A stretch of 9,412 bases of DNA, taken from contig JACMQR010000300.1 of NCBI GenBank assembly GCA_014376885.1, positions 1 through 9,412 of the forward strand, written 5' to 3'. How positions within the stretch are numbered: position 1 is the first letter of the stretch; the number at the start of each line of letters is the position of its first letter. Position numbers and translations under genes: made by a program. The DNA comes from Polaromonas sp. Its GTDB lineage: Bacteria; Pseudomonadota; Gammaproteobacteria; Burkholderiales; Burkholderiaceae_C. The notes beneath the pieces were generated by a model. That model had not been told where the DNA came from. It saw nothing but the letters and a program-made list of their open reading frames with translations, and ran no database searches. This document shows positions 1 through 6,490 of this stretch, in pieces.

Positions 1-801
1 CATCAGCAGGTCGGCCAGTTCTTCTTCTGCCCGGCGGGTGTCACGCGCTTTTTCAGGCCGGGCCTTGTTGGGCATCAGCGCAAACTCGGAGCCGAGTTTT
101 TTGACCAGGCTTTCGGTTTCGCGCACCGACAGTTTTTTGGCCGTGATCTGGCTGGCAGCGCTGATCTGGGTAGCCCGGTCCAGCGCCAACAGCGCGCGCG
201 CATGGCCCATGTCCAGATCGCCGGCCATCAGCATCGACTGCACCGGGTCGGCCAGGTTCAGCAGGCGCAGCAGGTTGGACGCAGCGCTGCGCGAGCGGCC
301 TACGGCCTGCGCCGCCAGCTCGTGGGTCAGGCCAAATTCCTTGACCAGGCGCTGCAGGCCCTGGGCTTCTTCGAGCGGGTTGAGGTCTTCGCGCTGGATG
401 TTCTCGATCAGCGACATGGCGGCGGCCGACTCGTCGGGCACATCGCGAATCAGCACCGGCAGGCTGTCCAGGCCGGCCAGCCGGGCCGCCCGGAAACGCC
501 GCTCGCCGGCAATGATCTCGAACTTGCCTTGATTGCTTCCGCTGCTCAGGCGGCGCACCAAAATCGGCTGCATGATGCCCTGGGCCTTGATCGACTCGGC
601 CAGCTCGTACAGCGCGCCCTCGTCCATGCGGGTGCGCGGCTGGTACTGGCCGGGCACCAGGTCGTCCAGCCGCAGCAGGGCCGGCAAACCGGGGCTGCTG
701 GCCGCCGTCAAGGCGTCGGCCGCCTCGGGCGACTCGTCCACCCTGGGGCCGAGCAGCGCTTCCAGGCCGCGGCCCAGGCCTTTTTGTTTTTTCGTGACCA
801 T
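1..801 (-). CDS. parB: Chromosome partitioning protein ParB (3' end beyond window)
   Basis: CTP-dependent DNA clamp that loads at parS and acts with ParA to segregate the origin region. The reading frame is open from ATG at 801 to the window edge, giving 267 residues; ParB proteins are usually about 280-310, so mainly the C-terminal dimerisation domain is missing. The N-terminus MVTKKQKGLGRGLEALLG (residues 1-18) is the typical ParA-interacting segment. The nuclease-like domain carries the arginine-rich motif GERRFRAARLAG at about 99-110 (CTP/parS loading). A KorB/Spo0J-type helix-turn-helix with GRSRSAASN begins near 168. It is the last gene seen in the minus-strand run and starts 72 nt after the upstream hydrolase stop. 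Its partner parA is two genes upstream and three parS sites lie 2.3-3.5 kb away. Identity is very secure. Confidence 0.96.
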   Translation of the reverse strand, partial: MVTKKQKGLGRGLEALLGPRVDESPEAADALTAASSPGLPALLRLDDLVPGQYQPRTRMDEGALYELAESIKAQGIMQPILVRRLSSGSNQGKFEIIAGERRFRAARLAGLDSLPVLIRDVPDESAAAMSLIENIQREDLNPLEEAQGLQRLVKEFGLTHELAAQAVGRSRSAASNLLRLLNLADPVQSMLMAGDLDMGHARALLALDRATQISAASQITAKKLSVRETESLVKKLGSEFALMPNKARPEKARDTRRAEEELADLLM

Positions 802-873
802 GCAGGTGTCTCGTCTTTCTTTGTTCGGAAAAAGGGCGGCGCGCTTGGGACCGGTTTCGGCACCCGGTAACCA

Positions 874-1434
874 TCAGGCCGAAGTATCCCGCATCAGCTG
901 GCGCAGCCGCTCATGGGCCAGCGGCCAGTCGCCTAACTGGCTCTGGGCATTCAGGTGGCCCTGCGGGCCGGCATCAATGAAGCCGGCACCCCAGGCGGCG
1001 GCGAACGCCTGGGCGCGCGCCAGGCTGCAATACGGATCGTTGCTGCTGGCCAGCACGGTGGCGGCAAATGGCAAGGCGCCCAGGGCGACCGGCGACCAGC
1101 TGGGCAGCAGGGCGCGCACATCGTCCCGCTCGACATCGGCCGGCGCCACCAGAAGCGCCGCCCTCACCCGGTGGGTGTTGCGGCTGTGCGCGGCCCAGGC
1201 GGCCACATGCTGGCAGCCCAGGCTGTGCGCCACCAGCACGGCCGGACCGCCGCGCTCGACATCGCAGGCCAGCAGCACGTCCTCGAGCCGGGCGATCCAG
1301 TCGCCGCGCAGCGGACGCAGCCAGTCGTGCTGCTCGACGCGGGTGTAGCCGTGCAGCCGCTCCCAGCGGCTTTGCCAGTGGTCCGGGCTGCTGCCTTGCC
1401 AGCCGGGCAGAATCAGAACATTGCAGGGTTTCAT
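874..1434 (-). CDS. RBBP9/YdeN-family alpha/beta serine hydrolase
   Basis: A 186-residue compact alpha/beta hydrolase, the usual size for the RBBP9/YdeN (Ser_hydrolase) family. The N-terminal strand and oxyanion region reads LILPGWQGSSPDHWQSRWE (about 7-25), characteristic of the family. The predicted catalytic triad is visible: nucleophile S71 in AHSLGC, D133 in SSNDPY and H160 in GHLN. No signal peptide or membrane segment is seen, so it should be cytosolic. Physiological substrates are generally unknown for bacterial members; an esterase-type activity is the most that can be inferred. It sits between parA and parB on the same strand, 124 nt after parA and 72 nt before parB. The link to partitioning may be only positional. 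No strong Shine-Dalgarno sequence precedes the ATG. Family assignment is secure; role unknown. Confidence 0.88.
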   Translation of the reverse strand: MKPCNVLILPGWQGSSPDHWQSRWERLHGYTRVEQHDWLRPLRGDWIARLEDVLLACDVERGGPAVLVAHSLGCQHVAAWAAHSRNTHRVRAALLVAPADVERDDVRALLPSWSPVALGALPFAATVLASSNDPYCSLARAQAFAAAWGAGFIDAGPQGHLNAQSQLGDWPLAHERLRQLMRDTSA

Positions 1435-1481
1435 GGCAAGGGTCGAACCGATCAGGAAGAGGCATGCCAGGGCATTTAATT

Positions 1482-1498
1482 GCTATTATTTTAATAGC
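1482..1498. repeat. AT-rich perfect palindrome, probable dispersed intergenic repeat
   Basis: A perfect 7-bp inverted repeat, GCTATTA-TTT-TAATAGC, in the 124-nt gap between parA and the hydrolase gene. It is flanked by AATT on the left and TGCGCGCG on the right and is strikingly AT-rich against its surroundings. I recall similar GCTAT...ATAGC(TGC) elements scattered between genes of Comamonadaceae genomes; this is from memory and unchecked. A degenerate relative lies near 7105-7130. No T-run follows on the minus strand, so it is not a classic terminator. On the minus strand the arms also contain TATTAA/TAAAAT words that could serve as a -10 for the hydrolase and parB, but no good -35 accompanies them. 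Confidence 0.6.
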
Positions 1499-1558
1499 TG
1501 CGCGCGTACACAGGACAAGCGCAAGCCACGGTTTTGATCCACAAATACAGGTTGTCGG

Positions 1559-2323
1559 CTACAAACTGCGCCCGACCATCTCCTGGGCGAACGCCACGAA
1601 GGCCTGGGCGCCCTTGGACGACGGGTCGAAAACCACGCCCGGCAGGCCATAGCTGGGCGCTTCGGCCAGGCGCACATTGCGCGGGATCACGGTGTTGAAC
1701 ACCTTGTCGCCAAAATGCCCCTTGAGCTGCTCGCTGACCTGCTGCTGCAGCGTGATGCGCGGGTCGAACATGACGCGCAGCAAACCGATGATCTGCAAAT
1801 CCTTGTTCAGGTTGGCATGCACCTGCTTGATGGTGTTGACCAGGTCGGTCACGCCTTCGAGCGCAAAATATTCACATTGCATCGGCACGATCACGCCATG
1901 CGCGGCGCACAGGCCGTTGAGCGTCAGCATCGACAGCGACGGCGGGCAGTCGATCAAAATGAAGTCATAGTCCTTGTCTACCTTGCCAAGGGCCTGCTTG
2001 AGGCGCTTTTCCCGGCGCTCCAGCGTCACCAGCTCGATTTCGGCGCCCGACAGCTCGCGGTTGGCGCCCAGCACGTCATAGCCACATTTTTCGCTGCGTA
2101 CCCGGGCATCGACGATCGACGCGGCCTCTAACAGCACGTCATACACCGTCATGTCGAGCTTGCGCTTGTCCACGCCCGAGCCCATGGTGGCATTGCCCTG
2201 CGGGTCCAGGTCGACCATCAGCACACGCTGGCCGACCTGGGCCAGGCCGGCAGCCAGGTTGACGGTGGTGGTGGTCTTGCCGACGCCGCCCTTTTGATTG
2301 GCAATGCAGAATATTTTAGCCAT
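1559..2323 (-). CDS. parA: Chromosome partitioning ATPase ParA (Soj family)
   Basis: Deviant Walker ATPase that binds DNA non-specifically in its ATP form and pulls ParB-parS complexes apart during chromosome segregation. All 254 residues are present, the normal length for chromosomal ParA/Soj. Residues 11-18 are the deviant Walker A motif KGGVGKTT, with the signature lysine K11 and catalytic K16. VDLDPQGN (37-44) is the switch I region and FILIDCPP (121-128) the Walker B strand. The C-terminal segment RITLQQQVSEQLKGHFGDKVFNTVIPRNVRLAEAPSYG is typical of chromosomal ParA proteins. There is no N-terminal helix-turn-helix extension, unlike class Ia plasmid ParA. It follows the lysE-type gene by 54 nt and is followed by the hydrolase and parB. 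No clear Shine-Dalgarno precedes the ATG. Confidence 0.97.
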   Translation of the reverse strand: MAKIFCIANQKGGVGKTTTTVNLAAGLAQVGQRVLMVDLDPQGNATMGSGVDKRKLDMTVYDVLLEAASIVDARVRSEKCGYDVLGANRELSGAEIELVTLERREKRLKQALGKVDKDYDFILIDCPPSLSMLTLNGLCAAHGVIVPMQCEYFALEGVTDLVNTIKQVHANLNKDLQIIGLLRVMFDPRITLQQQVSEQLKGHFGDKVFNTVIPRNVRLAEAPSYGLPGVVFDPSSKGAQAFVAFAQEMVGRSL

Positions 2324-2377
2324 AGCGATGTGTGGAGTGTCGTTGCGTTGCGAAAGTTCGGAATTGCCGGGCCAGGC

Positions 2378-3004
2378 CTAGCGGAAAATTGCCAGCTTGA
2401 TGCCAAAGGCAATTAAAAATAGTCCGGCCGCCTTTTGCAGCGCAGCGCTGATTTGCGGGCTGGCCCGCAGGCGCTCGGCCAGCTTCCAGGTCAGCAGCAC
2501 CGCTGCCAGCCCGTAAACAAAGGTCAGCACCGCGATGCTGGCGGCCATCACGCCAAAGGTTTTTAAACCCTGGTGCTGGACCGGATCGACAAACAGCGGA
2601 AAAAAAGCCAGGTAAAAGACAATGGCCTTGGGATTGAGCAGGGTGATCACCATGGCCTGGCGAAAATAGTGGCGCGGCTTGATTTGCAGCATCGGCGCGC
2701 CGCCTGGCCTGGCCAGCAGCATTCTCAGGCCCAGCCAGGCCAGGTAAAGAGCGCCCAGCCACTGAACCGCATGAAACGCAGCCGGGTAGGCCGCCATCAG
2801 CGCCGATACGCCCGCCACTGCGGCCCAAAGCAGCACCTGGTCGCCGGCAATGACGCCAAAGGTCGCACCCAGGCCGCCAGCAATGCCGCCCTTGCCTGTC
2901 GAGGTGATCAATGCCAGGTTGCCCGGGCCGGGAATAGCCAGAAAAACAAGCACCGCAACCAAAAAAGCGGGGTAGTCGGCAACACCAAAAAACGAGCCCG
3001 GCAT
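2378..3004 (-). CDS. LysE/RhtB-family amino-acid exporter
   Basis: Inner-membrane transporter of the LysE/RhtB superfamily, which exports amino acids or related small molecules by secondary transport. The 208 residues match family length. About six hydrophobic segments can be seen, roughly 13-32, 44-66, 70-97, 118-138, 150-172 and 190-207. The family signature IPGPGNLALITSTGKGGIAGGLGATFGVIAGD (about 24-55) is clear, and NPKAIVFYLAFFPLF (124-138) is the second conserved block. Substrate cannot be told from sequence. The start MPGSFFGVADYP places the first helix normally. It lies 30 nt after rsmG and 54 nt before parA on the same strand; as I recall, a LysE-type gene at this place is common in Burkholderiales origin regions. 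Confidence 0.92.
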   Translation of the reverse strand: MPGSFFGVADYPAFLVAVLVFLAIPGPGNLALITSTGKGGIAGGLGATFGVIAGDQVLLWAAVAGVSALMAAYPAAFHAVQWLGALYLAWLGLRMLLARPGGAPMLQIKPRHYFRQAMVITLLNPKAIVFYLAFFPLFVDPVQHQGLKTFGVMAASIAVLTFVYGLAAVLLTWKLAERLRASPQISAALQKAAGLFLIAFGIKLAIFR

Positions 3005-3034
3005 GGAGAAGTCCAGTTGACGAAGATCCTGAGT

Positions 3035-3703
3035 TTACGACACCGGTTGCAGCCAAAAAATGCAGCGCTCGGCGTCCAGGCCGGGAACCTGCAGTTGTTC
3101 CACGTGAAACACAGCGGTTTTTTCCGGCAAAGCCAGGATTTCGGCAGCGGGATGCTTGCCCTTCATCGCCATCCAGACACCCTGCGGCGCCAGCGCGCCA
3201 GCCGACCAGCAGGTAAAGTCGGCGAGCGAAGCGAACGCACGGGAGCAGATGACATCGAACGGCTGAGCAACGCTTTCGACCCGCGCATGCAAACCGTCAA
3301 GATTTGGCAATTTCAAAGTGAGCGCCGCCTGCCTGATGAACGCCGCCTTCTTGGCAACCGTGTCGACACAGCTCACCTGCACGGAAGGGCAGCAAATGGC
3401 AAACACCACGCCCGGCAAGCCAGCGCCAGAGCCCACGTCGAGCAGGCGGCTGCCACCCTCCAGCCCGGCCTTGTGCAAATGGCGCTGCAAGGCAGGCACC
3501 GCCGCCAGGCTGTCGAGGAGATGATGCGTCAGCATGTCCCGCGGCTCACGCACCGATGTCAGGTTGTACACCTGCGTCCATTTGGCAATCAGCGCCTGGT
3601 AGGCCAGCAGCTGGTCGACCTGACTGTCAGACAGGCGCAGCTGAAGCGCGTCGAGTCCGGCCAGCAACGCTGCCCGGAGTGGATCGGGCGTCACGGGCAT
3701 CAT
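3035..3703 (-). CDS. rsmG: 16S rRNA m7G527 methyltransferase RsmG (GidB)
   Basis: S-adenosylmethionine-dependent enzyme that methylates N7 of G527 in 16S rRNA; loss in other bacteria gives low-level streptomycin resistance. With the start at 3703 it has 222 residues, normal for RsmG. Visible motifs are [21 protein letters not shown] (46-66), the SAM-binding glycine loop [11 protein letters not shown] (88-98), [11 protein letters not shown] (150-160) and MKGKHP (180-185). I chose the tandem ATGATG because it overlaps the mnmG stop: the first ATG gives a 4-nt ATGA overlap and the second (3700) a 1-nt TGATG overlap; either may be used. An in-frame start further upstream at 3748 adds 15 residues that do not resemble RsmG. 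The gene encloses a parS site, read as VFHVEQ at about 198-203. Confidence 0.96.
   Translation of the reverse strand: MMPVTPDPLRAALLAGLDALQLRLSDSQVDQLLAYQALIAKWTQVYNLTSVREPRDMLTHHLLDSLAAVPALQRHLHKAGLEGGSRLLDVGSGAGLPGVVFAICCPSVQVSCVDTVAKKAAFIRQAALTLKLPNLDGLHARVESVAQPFDVICSRAFASLADFTCWSAGALAPQGVWMAMKGKHPAAEILALPEKTAVFHVEQLQVPGLDAERCIFWLQPVS
3096..3111. other. parS: parS centromere-like site 1 (15/16 match)
   Basis: TGTTCCACGTGAAACA on the plus strand differs from the ParB-binding consensus TGTTTCACGTGAAACA at one base. It lies within the 3' part of rsmG and is read there as VFHVEQ, in a different frame from the two sites in mnmG. It should be a ParB loading site, about 2.3 kb from the parB start. 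Confidence 0.9.
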
Positions 3704-5718
3704 GTGCCCGCCGGAGCTGCGGGCGCCAGAACTGCCGTGCTCTTCCACAGGTTCTTTTTCAGATGCACCAAAAGCAACGAAATAGTGGCCGGCGTGATCC
3801 CCTGGATGCGCGAAGCCAGCCCCAATGTCTCGGGCCGGTGTTTCACCAGGGTCTGGCGGGCCTCGAAACTCAATGCAGAAACCTGCAGGTAGTCCAGATC
3901 GTGCGGCAGCTTGAGGTCTTCATACTGCGCCGCGCGCTCAACCTCGATTTTCTGCAGGTCGATATAGCCCGCATACTTGGCGGTGATCTCGAGTTGCTCG
4001 ATCACGCTTTTGACAAGCTCGGCCGATGGGTTTGACGCACTCGGTGTTTCACGTGAAACAGGCACCGCACCGGCGCTCAGGTCCGGACTGGCGAACCTTC
4101 CGCCATCCAGCGACATCAGCCCGGCATAGCTCACATCCGGACGGCGCAGCAGGTCGGCCAGGTTGTACTCCCGCTCAATCGCCTTGCCCAGCACCCGCTC
4201 GGCTTCGGTGACGGGCAGGTTGTTCGGGTTGATCCAAAGACTCCGCAGGCGTTGTGTTTCACGTGAAACCATGTCGCGCTTACGGTTGAAGGCATCCCAC
4301 CGGGCATCATCGACCAGGCCCAGCTCGCGACCTTTTTCGGTCAGGCGCATGTCGGCGTTGTCTTCGCGCAGCATCAGGCGGAACTCGGCCCGGCTGGTGA
4401 ACATGCGGTAGGGCTCGGTCACGCCCTTGGTAATCAGGTCATCGACCAGCACGCCCAGATAAGCCTCGTCGCGCCGCGGCAGCCAGGCGTTCTTGCCCTG
4501 GCATTGCAGGGCGGCGTTGATGCCGGCAAACATGCCCTGGGCGGCGGCTTCCTCATAGCCGGTTGTGCCATTGATCTGGCCTGCAAAAAACAAGCCGCCA
4601 ATCGCCCGGGTCTCAAACGTGGTCTTGAGCGCGCGGGGGTCGAAATAGTCGTACTCGATCGCATAGCCGGGCCGCAAGATGTGCGCATTTTCCATGCCGG
4701 CCATCGAGCGCACCAAGTTGTACTGGACATCGAAGGGCAGGCTGGTCGAAATGCCGTTTGGGTAGATTTCGTGGGTGCTCAAGCCCTCGGGCTCCAGGAA
4801 AACCTGGTGGCTGTCCTTGCCGGCAAAGCGGTTGATCTTGTCCTCGACGCTGGGGCAGTAGCGCGGCCCCACGCCGTCTATCTTGCCGGTGAACATCGGG
4901 CTGCGGTCAAAGCCGGCGCGAATGATGTCGTGGGTGCGCTCGTTGGTGTGGGTGATCCAGCAGGGCACCTGCTGCGGGTGCGGAATGTTGCCGCCCATGA
5001 AGCTGAACACCGGCACCGCGCCGGGCATGCCGCCCGGCATGCCGTCGCCCGGCTGCACGGCGCATCTGGCAAAGTCGATCGAGCGCCCGTCGATGCGCGG
5101 CGGCGTGCCGGTTTTCAGCCGGCCTTGCGGCAGCTTGAGCTCCTTGAGCCGGGCGCTCAGGGACACCGCTGGCGGATCGCCAGCCCGCCCGGCGGCATGG
5201 TTGCTCAGGCCGACATGGATCTTGCCATCCAGGAAGGTGCCGGCGGTCAGCACCACGGTACGCGCGCGAAACCGGATACCGACCTGTGTCACCGCGCCCG
5301 TCACCCGGTCGCCCTCGACGATCAGGTCGTCGACCGCCTGCTGGAACAGCCACAGGTTCGGCTGGTTCTCGACCATCCGGCGAATCGCCGCCTTGTATAA
5401 AATCCGGTCGGCCTGCGCCCTGGTGGCGCGCACCGCCGGGCCTTTGCTGGAATTGAGGATGCGAAACTGGATGCCGGCCTCGTCGGTGGCCAGCGCCATG
5501 GCGCCGCCCATGGCATCGACTTCCTTGACCAGGTGGCCCTTGCCGATGCCGCCGATCGACGGGTTGCAGCTCATCTGGCCAAGCGTCTCGATGTTGTGGG
5601 TGAGCAGCAGGGTCTTGCAGCCCATGCGTGCAGAAGCCAGCGCGGCCTCGGTGCCGGCATGGCCGCCGCCGACAACAATCACATCGAATTCCTGGGGATA
5701 CACATAGGGGGAGGTCAT
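3700..5718 (-). CDS. mnmG: tRNA U34 5-carboxymethylaminomethyl modification enzyme MnmG (GidA)
   Basis: FAD-dependent subunit that, with MnmE, installs the (carboxymethyl)aminomethyl group on wobble U34 of certain tRNAs. It has 672 residues, longer than the roughly 630 of E. coli. The FAD-binding Rossmann loop [18 protein letters not shown] starts at about 16. The GidA signatures [11 protein letters not shown] (from 284) and [17 protein letters not shown] (379-395) are intact, and the C-terminus carries the usual [21 protein letters not shown]. The frame stays open upstream to 6027, but [19 protein letters not shown] at 5718 is the natural start and overlaps the toxin stop as TGATG. Two parS sites lie inside, both read as VSRET (484-488 and 554-558). 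The second is in a Ser/Pro/Ala-rich segment that E. coli MnmG seems to lack. Translation is probably coupled to the gene upstream and to rsmG downstream. Confidence 0.97.
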   Translation of the reverse strand: MTSPYVYPQEFDVIVVGGGHAGTEAALASARMGCKTLLLTHNIETLGQMSCNPSIGGIGKGHLVKEVDAMGGAMALATDEAGIQFRILNSSKGPAVRATRAQADRILYKAAIRRMVENQPNLWLFQQAVDDLIVEGDRVTGAVTQVGIRFRARTVVLTAGTFLDGKIHVGLSNHAAGRAGDPPAVSLSARLKELKLPQGRLKTGTPPRIDGRSIDFARCAVQPGDGMPGGMPGAVPVFSFMGGNIPHPQQVPCWITHTNERTHDIIRAGFDRSPMFTGKIDGVGPRYCPSVEDKINRFAGKDSHQVFLEPEGLSTHEIYPNGISTSLPFDVQYNLVRSMAGMENAHILRPGYAIEYDYFDPRALKTTFETRAIGGLFFAGQINGTTGYEEAAAQGMFAGINAALQCQGKNAWLPRRDEAYLGVLVDDLITKGVTEPYRMFTSRAEFRLMLREDNADMRLTEKGRELGLVDDARWDAFNRKRDMVSRETQRLRSLWINPNNLPVTEAERVLGKAIEREYNLADLLRRPDVSYAGLMSLDGGRFASPDLSAGAVPVSRETPSASNPSAELVKSVIEQLEITAKYAGYIDLQKIEVERAAQYEDLKLPHDLDYLQVSALSFEARQTLVKHRPETLGLASRIQGITPATISLLLVHLKKNLWKSTAVLAPAAPAGT
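4045..4060. other. parS: parS centromere-like site 2 (perfect palindrome)
   Basis: TGTTTCACGTGAAACA, an exact 16-bp match to the bacterial parS consensus and a perfect palindrome. It lies inside mnmG, where the minus strand reads it as VSRET at residues 554-558 in a low-complexity stretch between the helical domains. It is expected to be the strongest ParB loading site in the window. Confidence 0.96.
4255..4270. other. parS: parS centromere-like site 3 (15/16 match)
   Basis: TGTTTCACGTGAAACC matches the parS consensus except for its last base; the 14-bp core GTTTCACGTGAAAC is perfect. It lies inside mnmG, 210 bp from the perfect site, and is read on the minus strand as VSRET at residues 484-488, in a helix where other MnmG proteins have charged residues. 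Expected ParB loading site. Confidence 0.94.
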
Positions 5719-6140
5719 CACACGTCTTTCAGTAAAGTGGCCTTCAAGCCAAGCGCCTGGGCGCTGTTGAACTGGCGCAGGTCGGCGGTCACAAACAAAT
5801 CCACCCCCGCTGCCAGCGCAGCGCCCACATGCAGCGCGTCCATGCCGCGCATGGCGCTGGCTTCCAGCGCCCGCAGGGCACAGCGCTCGACGCCGGCACT
5901 CAGGGGCACCACCTGCATGTCGGAAAAATTGCGCTCCACCTCGGCGCAGGTTTCGCGGTACGACGATTCGGCGGCCTGGGTTTCGCGGCGCACCCGGTTC
6001 AGGGCAGAAAACAGTTCGACCTTGCAATGCGGCGCGGCTACCGCCGCCGTGGCACTGGCCACCAGCGCCAGAACGGCCTCGCGGCCGTTCTCAGGCAGGT
6101 AGCGCTTGAGCAGGGCCGAGGTGTCAAAAAGAATTTTCAT
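5718..6140 (-). CDS. PIN-domain toxin, VapC-like ribonuclease
   Basis: A 140-residue PIN domain, normal for VapC toxins, which are Mg-dependent endoribonucleases that cleave tRNA, rRNA or mRNA. The acidic active-site set is complete: D6 in [13 protein letters not shown]42 in KVELFSAL, D101 in [11 protein letters not shown] and D120 in FVTADLRQF, so it looks catalytically intact. The ATG at 6140 is chosen because the fold begins directly with [11 protein letters not shown] and an AAGG sits 8 nt before it; an open frame further upstream would overlap the antitoxin gene. It starts 10 nt after the antitoxin stop. Its TGA stop shares one base with the mnmG ATG (TGATG), an arrangement that favours translational coupling. 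Cellular target unknown; the family is secure and toxin function is inferred from the antitoxin partner. Confidence 0.9.
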   Translation of the reverse strand: MKILFDTSALLKRYLPENGREAVLALVASATAAVAAPHCKVELFSALNRVRRETQAAESSYRETCAEVERNFSDMQVVPLSAGVERCALRALEASAMRGMDALHVGAALAAGVDLFVTADLRQFNSAQALGLKATLLKDV

Positions 6141-6150
6141 GCCGGCCTTG

Positions 6151-6396
6151 TCACCAGGGCGCGCTATCGCGCTCATCGAGCAGGGACTTGACCGCCGAAT
6201 AGCCTGGCGGCAACTGCAGCAGGGGCTCGAAGGGGCGCTTGTAGCTGGGAATATCGACCGCCGCGTCGGGCCGGACCGGCCTGAGCTCGGCCACGGGTTT
6301 GCCATGGCGCAGGATCAGCACGGTTTCACCGCGCTCGACCCGGTCCACCATGGCAGATGCATTGGCGCGGAATTCGCTCAGAGGAATGGAGTGCAT
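6151..6396 (-). CDS. Phd/YefM-type antitoxin
   Basis: An 81-residue protein with the prevent-host-death N-terminal DNA-binding fold: MHSIPLSEFRANASAMVDRVERGETVLILRHGKPVAELRPV (1-41). The C-terminal tail (42-81), rich in proline and charge, would wrap and inhibit the toxin. Known Phd/YefM proteins neutralise their toxin and repress their own operon, more strongly with the toxin bound. I chose ATG at 6396; a TTG at 6405 would add three residues (MYK) but lies in the presumed operator. The toxin gene follows after 10 nt, the classic antitoxin-first order. Phd-fold antitoxins paired with PIN toxins are common. No Shine-Dalgarno is visible before the ATG, so a short or absent leader is possible. 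Confidence 0.9.
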   Translation of the reverse strand: MHSIPLSEFRANASAMVDRVERGETVLILRHGKPVAELRPVRPDAAVDIPSYKRPFEPLLQLPPGYSAVKSLLDERDSAPW

Positions 6397-6397
6397 T

Positions 6398-6428
6398 TTG
6401 TACAAGTAAAATTATTTGTACATTTTAC
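6398..6428 (-). promoter_or_regulatory. Probable antitoxin-toxin promoter and autoregulatory operator
   Basis: The divergent gap holds two copies of TTGTACA (6399-6405 and 6416-6422), 17 bp apart start to start, each around a GTAC core. Interleaved is a 7-bp inverted repeat GTAAAAT (6406-6412)/ATTTTAC (6422-6428) with a 9-nt spacer. On the minus strand TAAAAT (6428-6423) could be a -10 element, putting the transcript start about 20 nt before the antitoxin ATG; no good -35 is seen. Symmetric sites over the promoter are what a self-repressing Phd-type antitoxin would bind. The element may also affect the divergent flavin reductase gene. Confidence 0.55.
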
Positions 6429-6490
6429 CGGCTTTGGCGGTATGCCCTGCCTGGCAGGCCTTTTCTTGCGGGCTGTGATGAAATCGGGCC

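Noticed and set aside
53..874. Minus-strand open frame of 273 codons overlapping parB
   Set aside because: It is a frame-shifted reading of parB; the parB frame encodes the real motifs (GERRFRAARLAG and the helix-turn-helix).
1535..1543. TGATCCACA, 8/9 match to a DnaA box, and TCTTCCACA at about 3739-3747
   Set aside because: Isolated single near-matches without a cluster or an AT-rich unwinding region; they do not support an origin in this window, although oriC is probably nearby.
3839..3848. Half parS words GTGTTTCACC (here) and GGTTTCACCG (about 6324-6333)
   Set aside because: Only one arm of the palindrome is present, so ParB loading is not expected.
2573..3892. Plus-strand open frame of 439 codons opposite lysE, rsmG and the end of mnmG
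   Set aside because: Antisense to three recognisable genes, with shadow-type composition and no recognisable domain.
5719..6027. N-terminal extension of the mnmG frame upstream of 5718
   Set aside because: The extra 103 residues are the out-of-frame shadow of the PIN toxin gene; MnmG homology begins with the FAD loop just after [11 protein letters not shown].
6446..6464. CCTGCC-T-GGCAGG followed by TTTT in the divergent gap, as a terminator
   Set aside because: Sterically only a 4-bp stem with a 5-nt loop is possible, and no plus-strand gene ends there.
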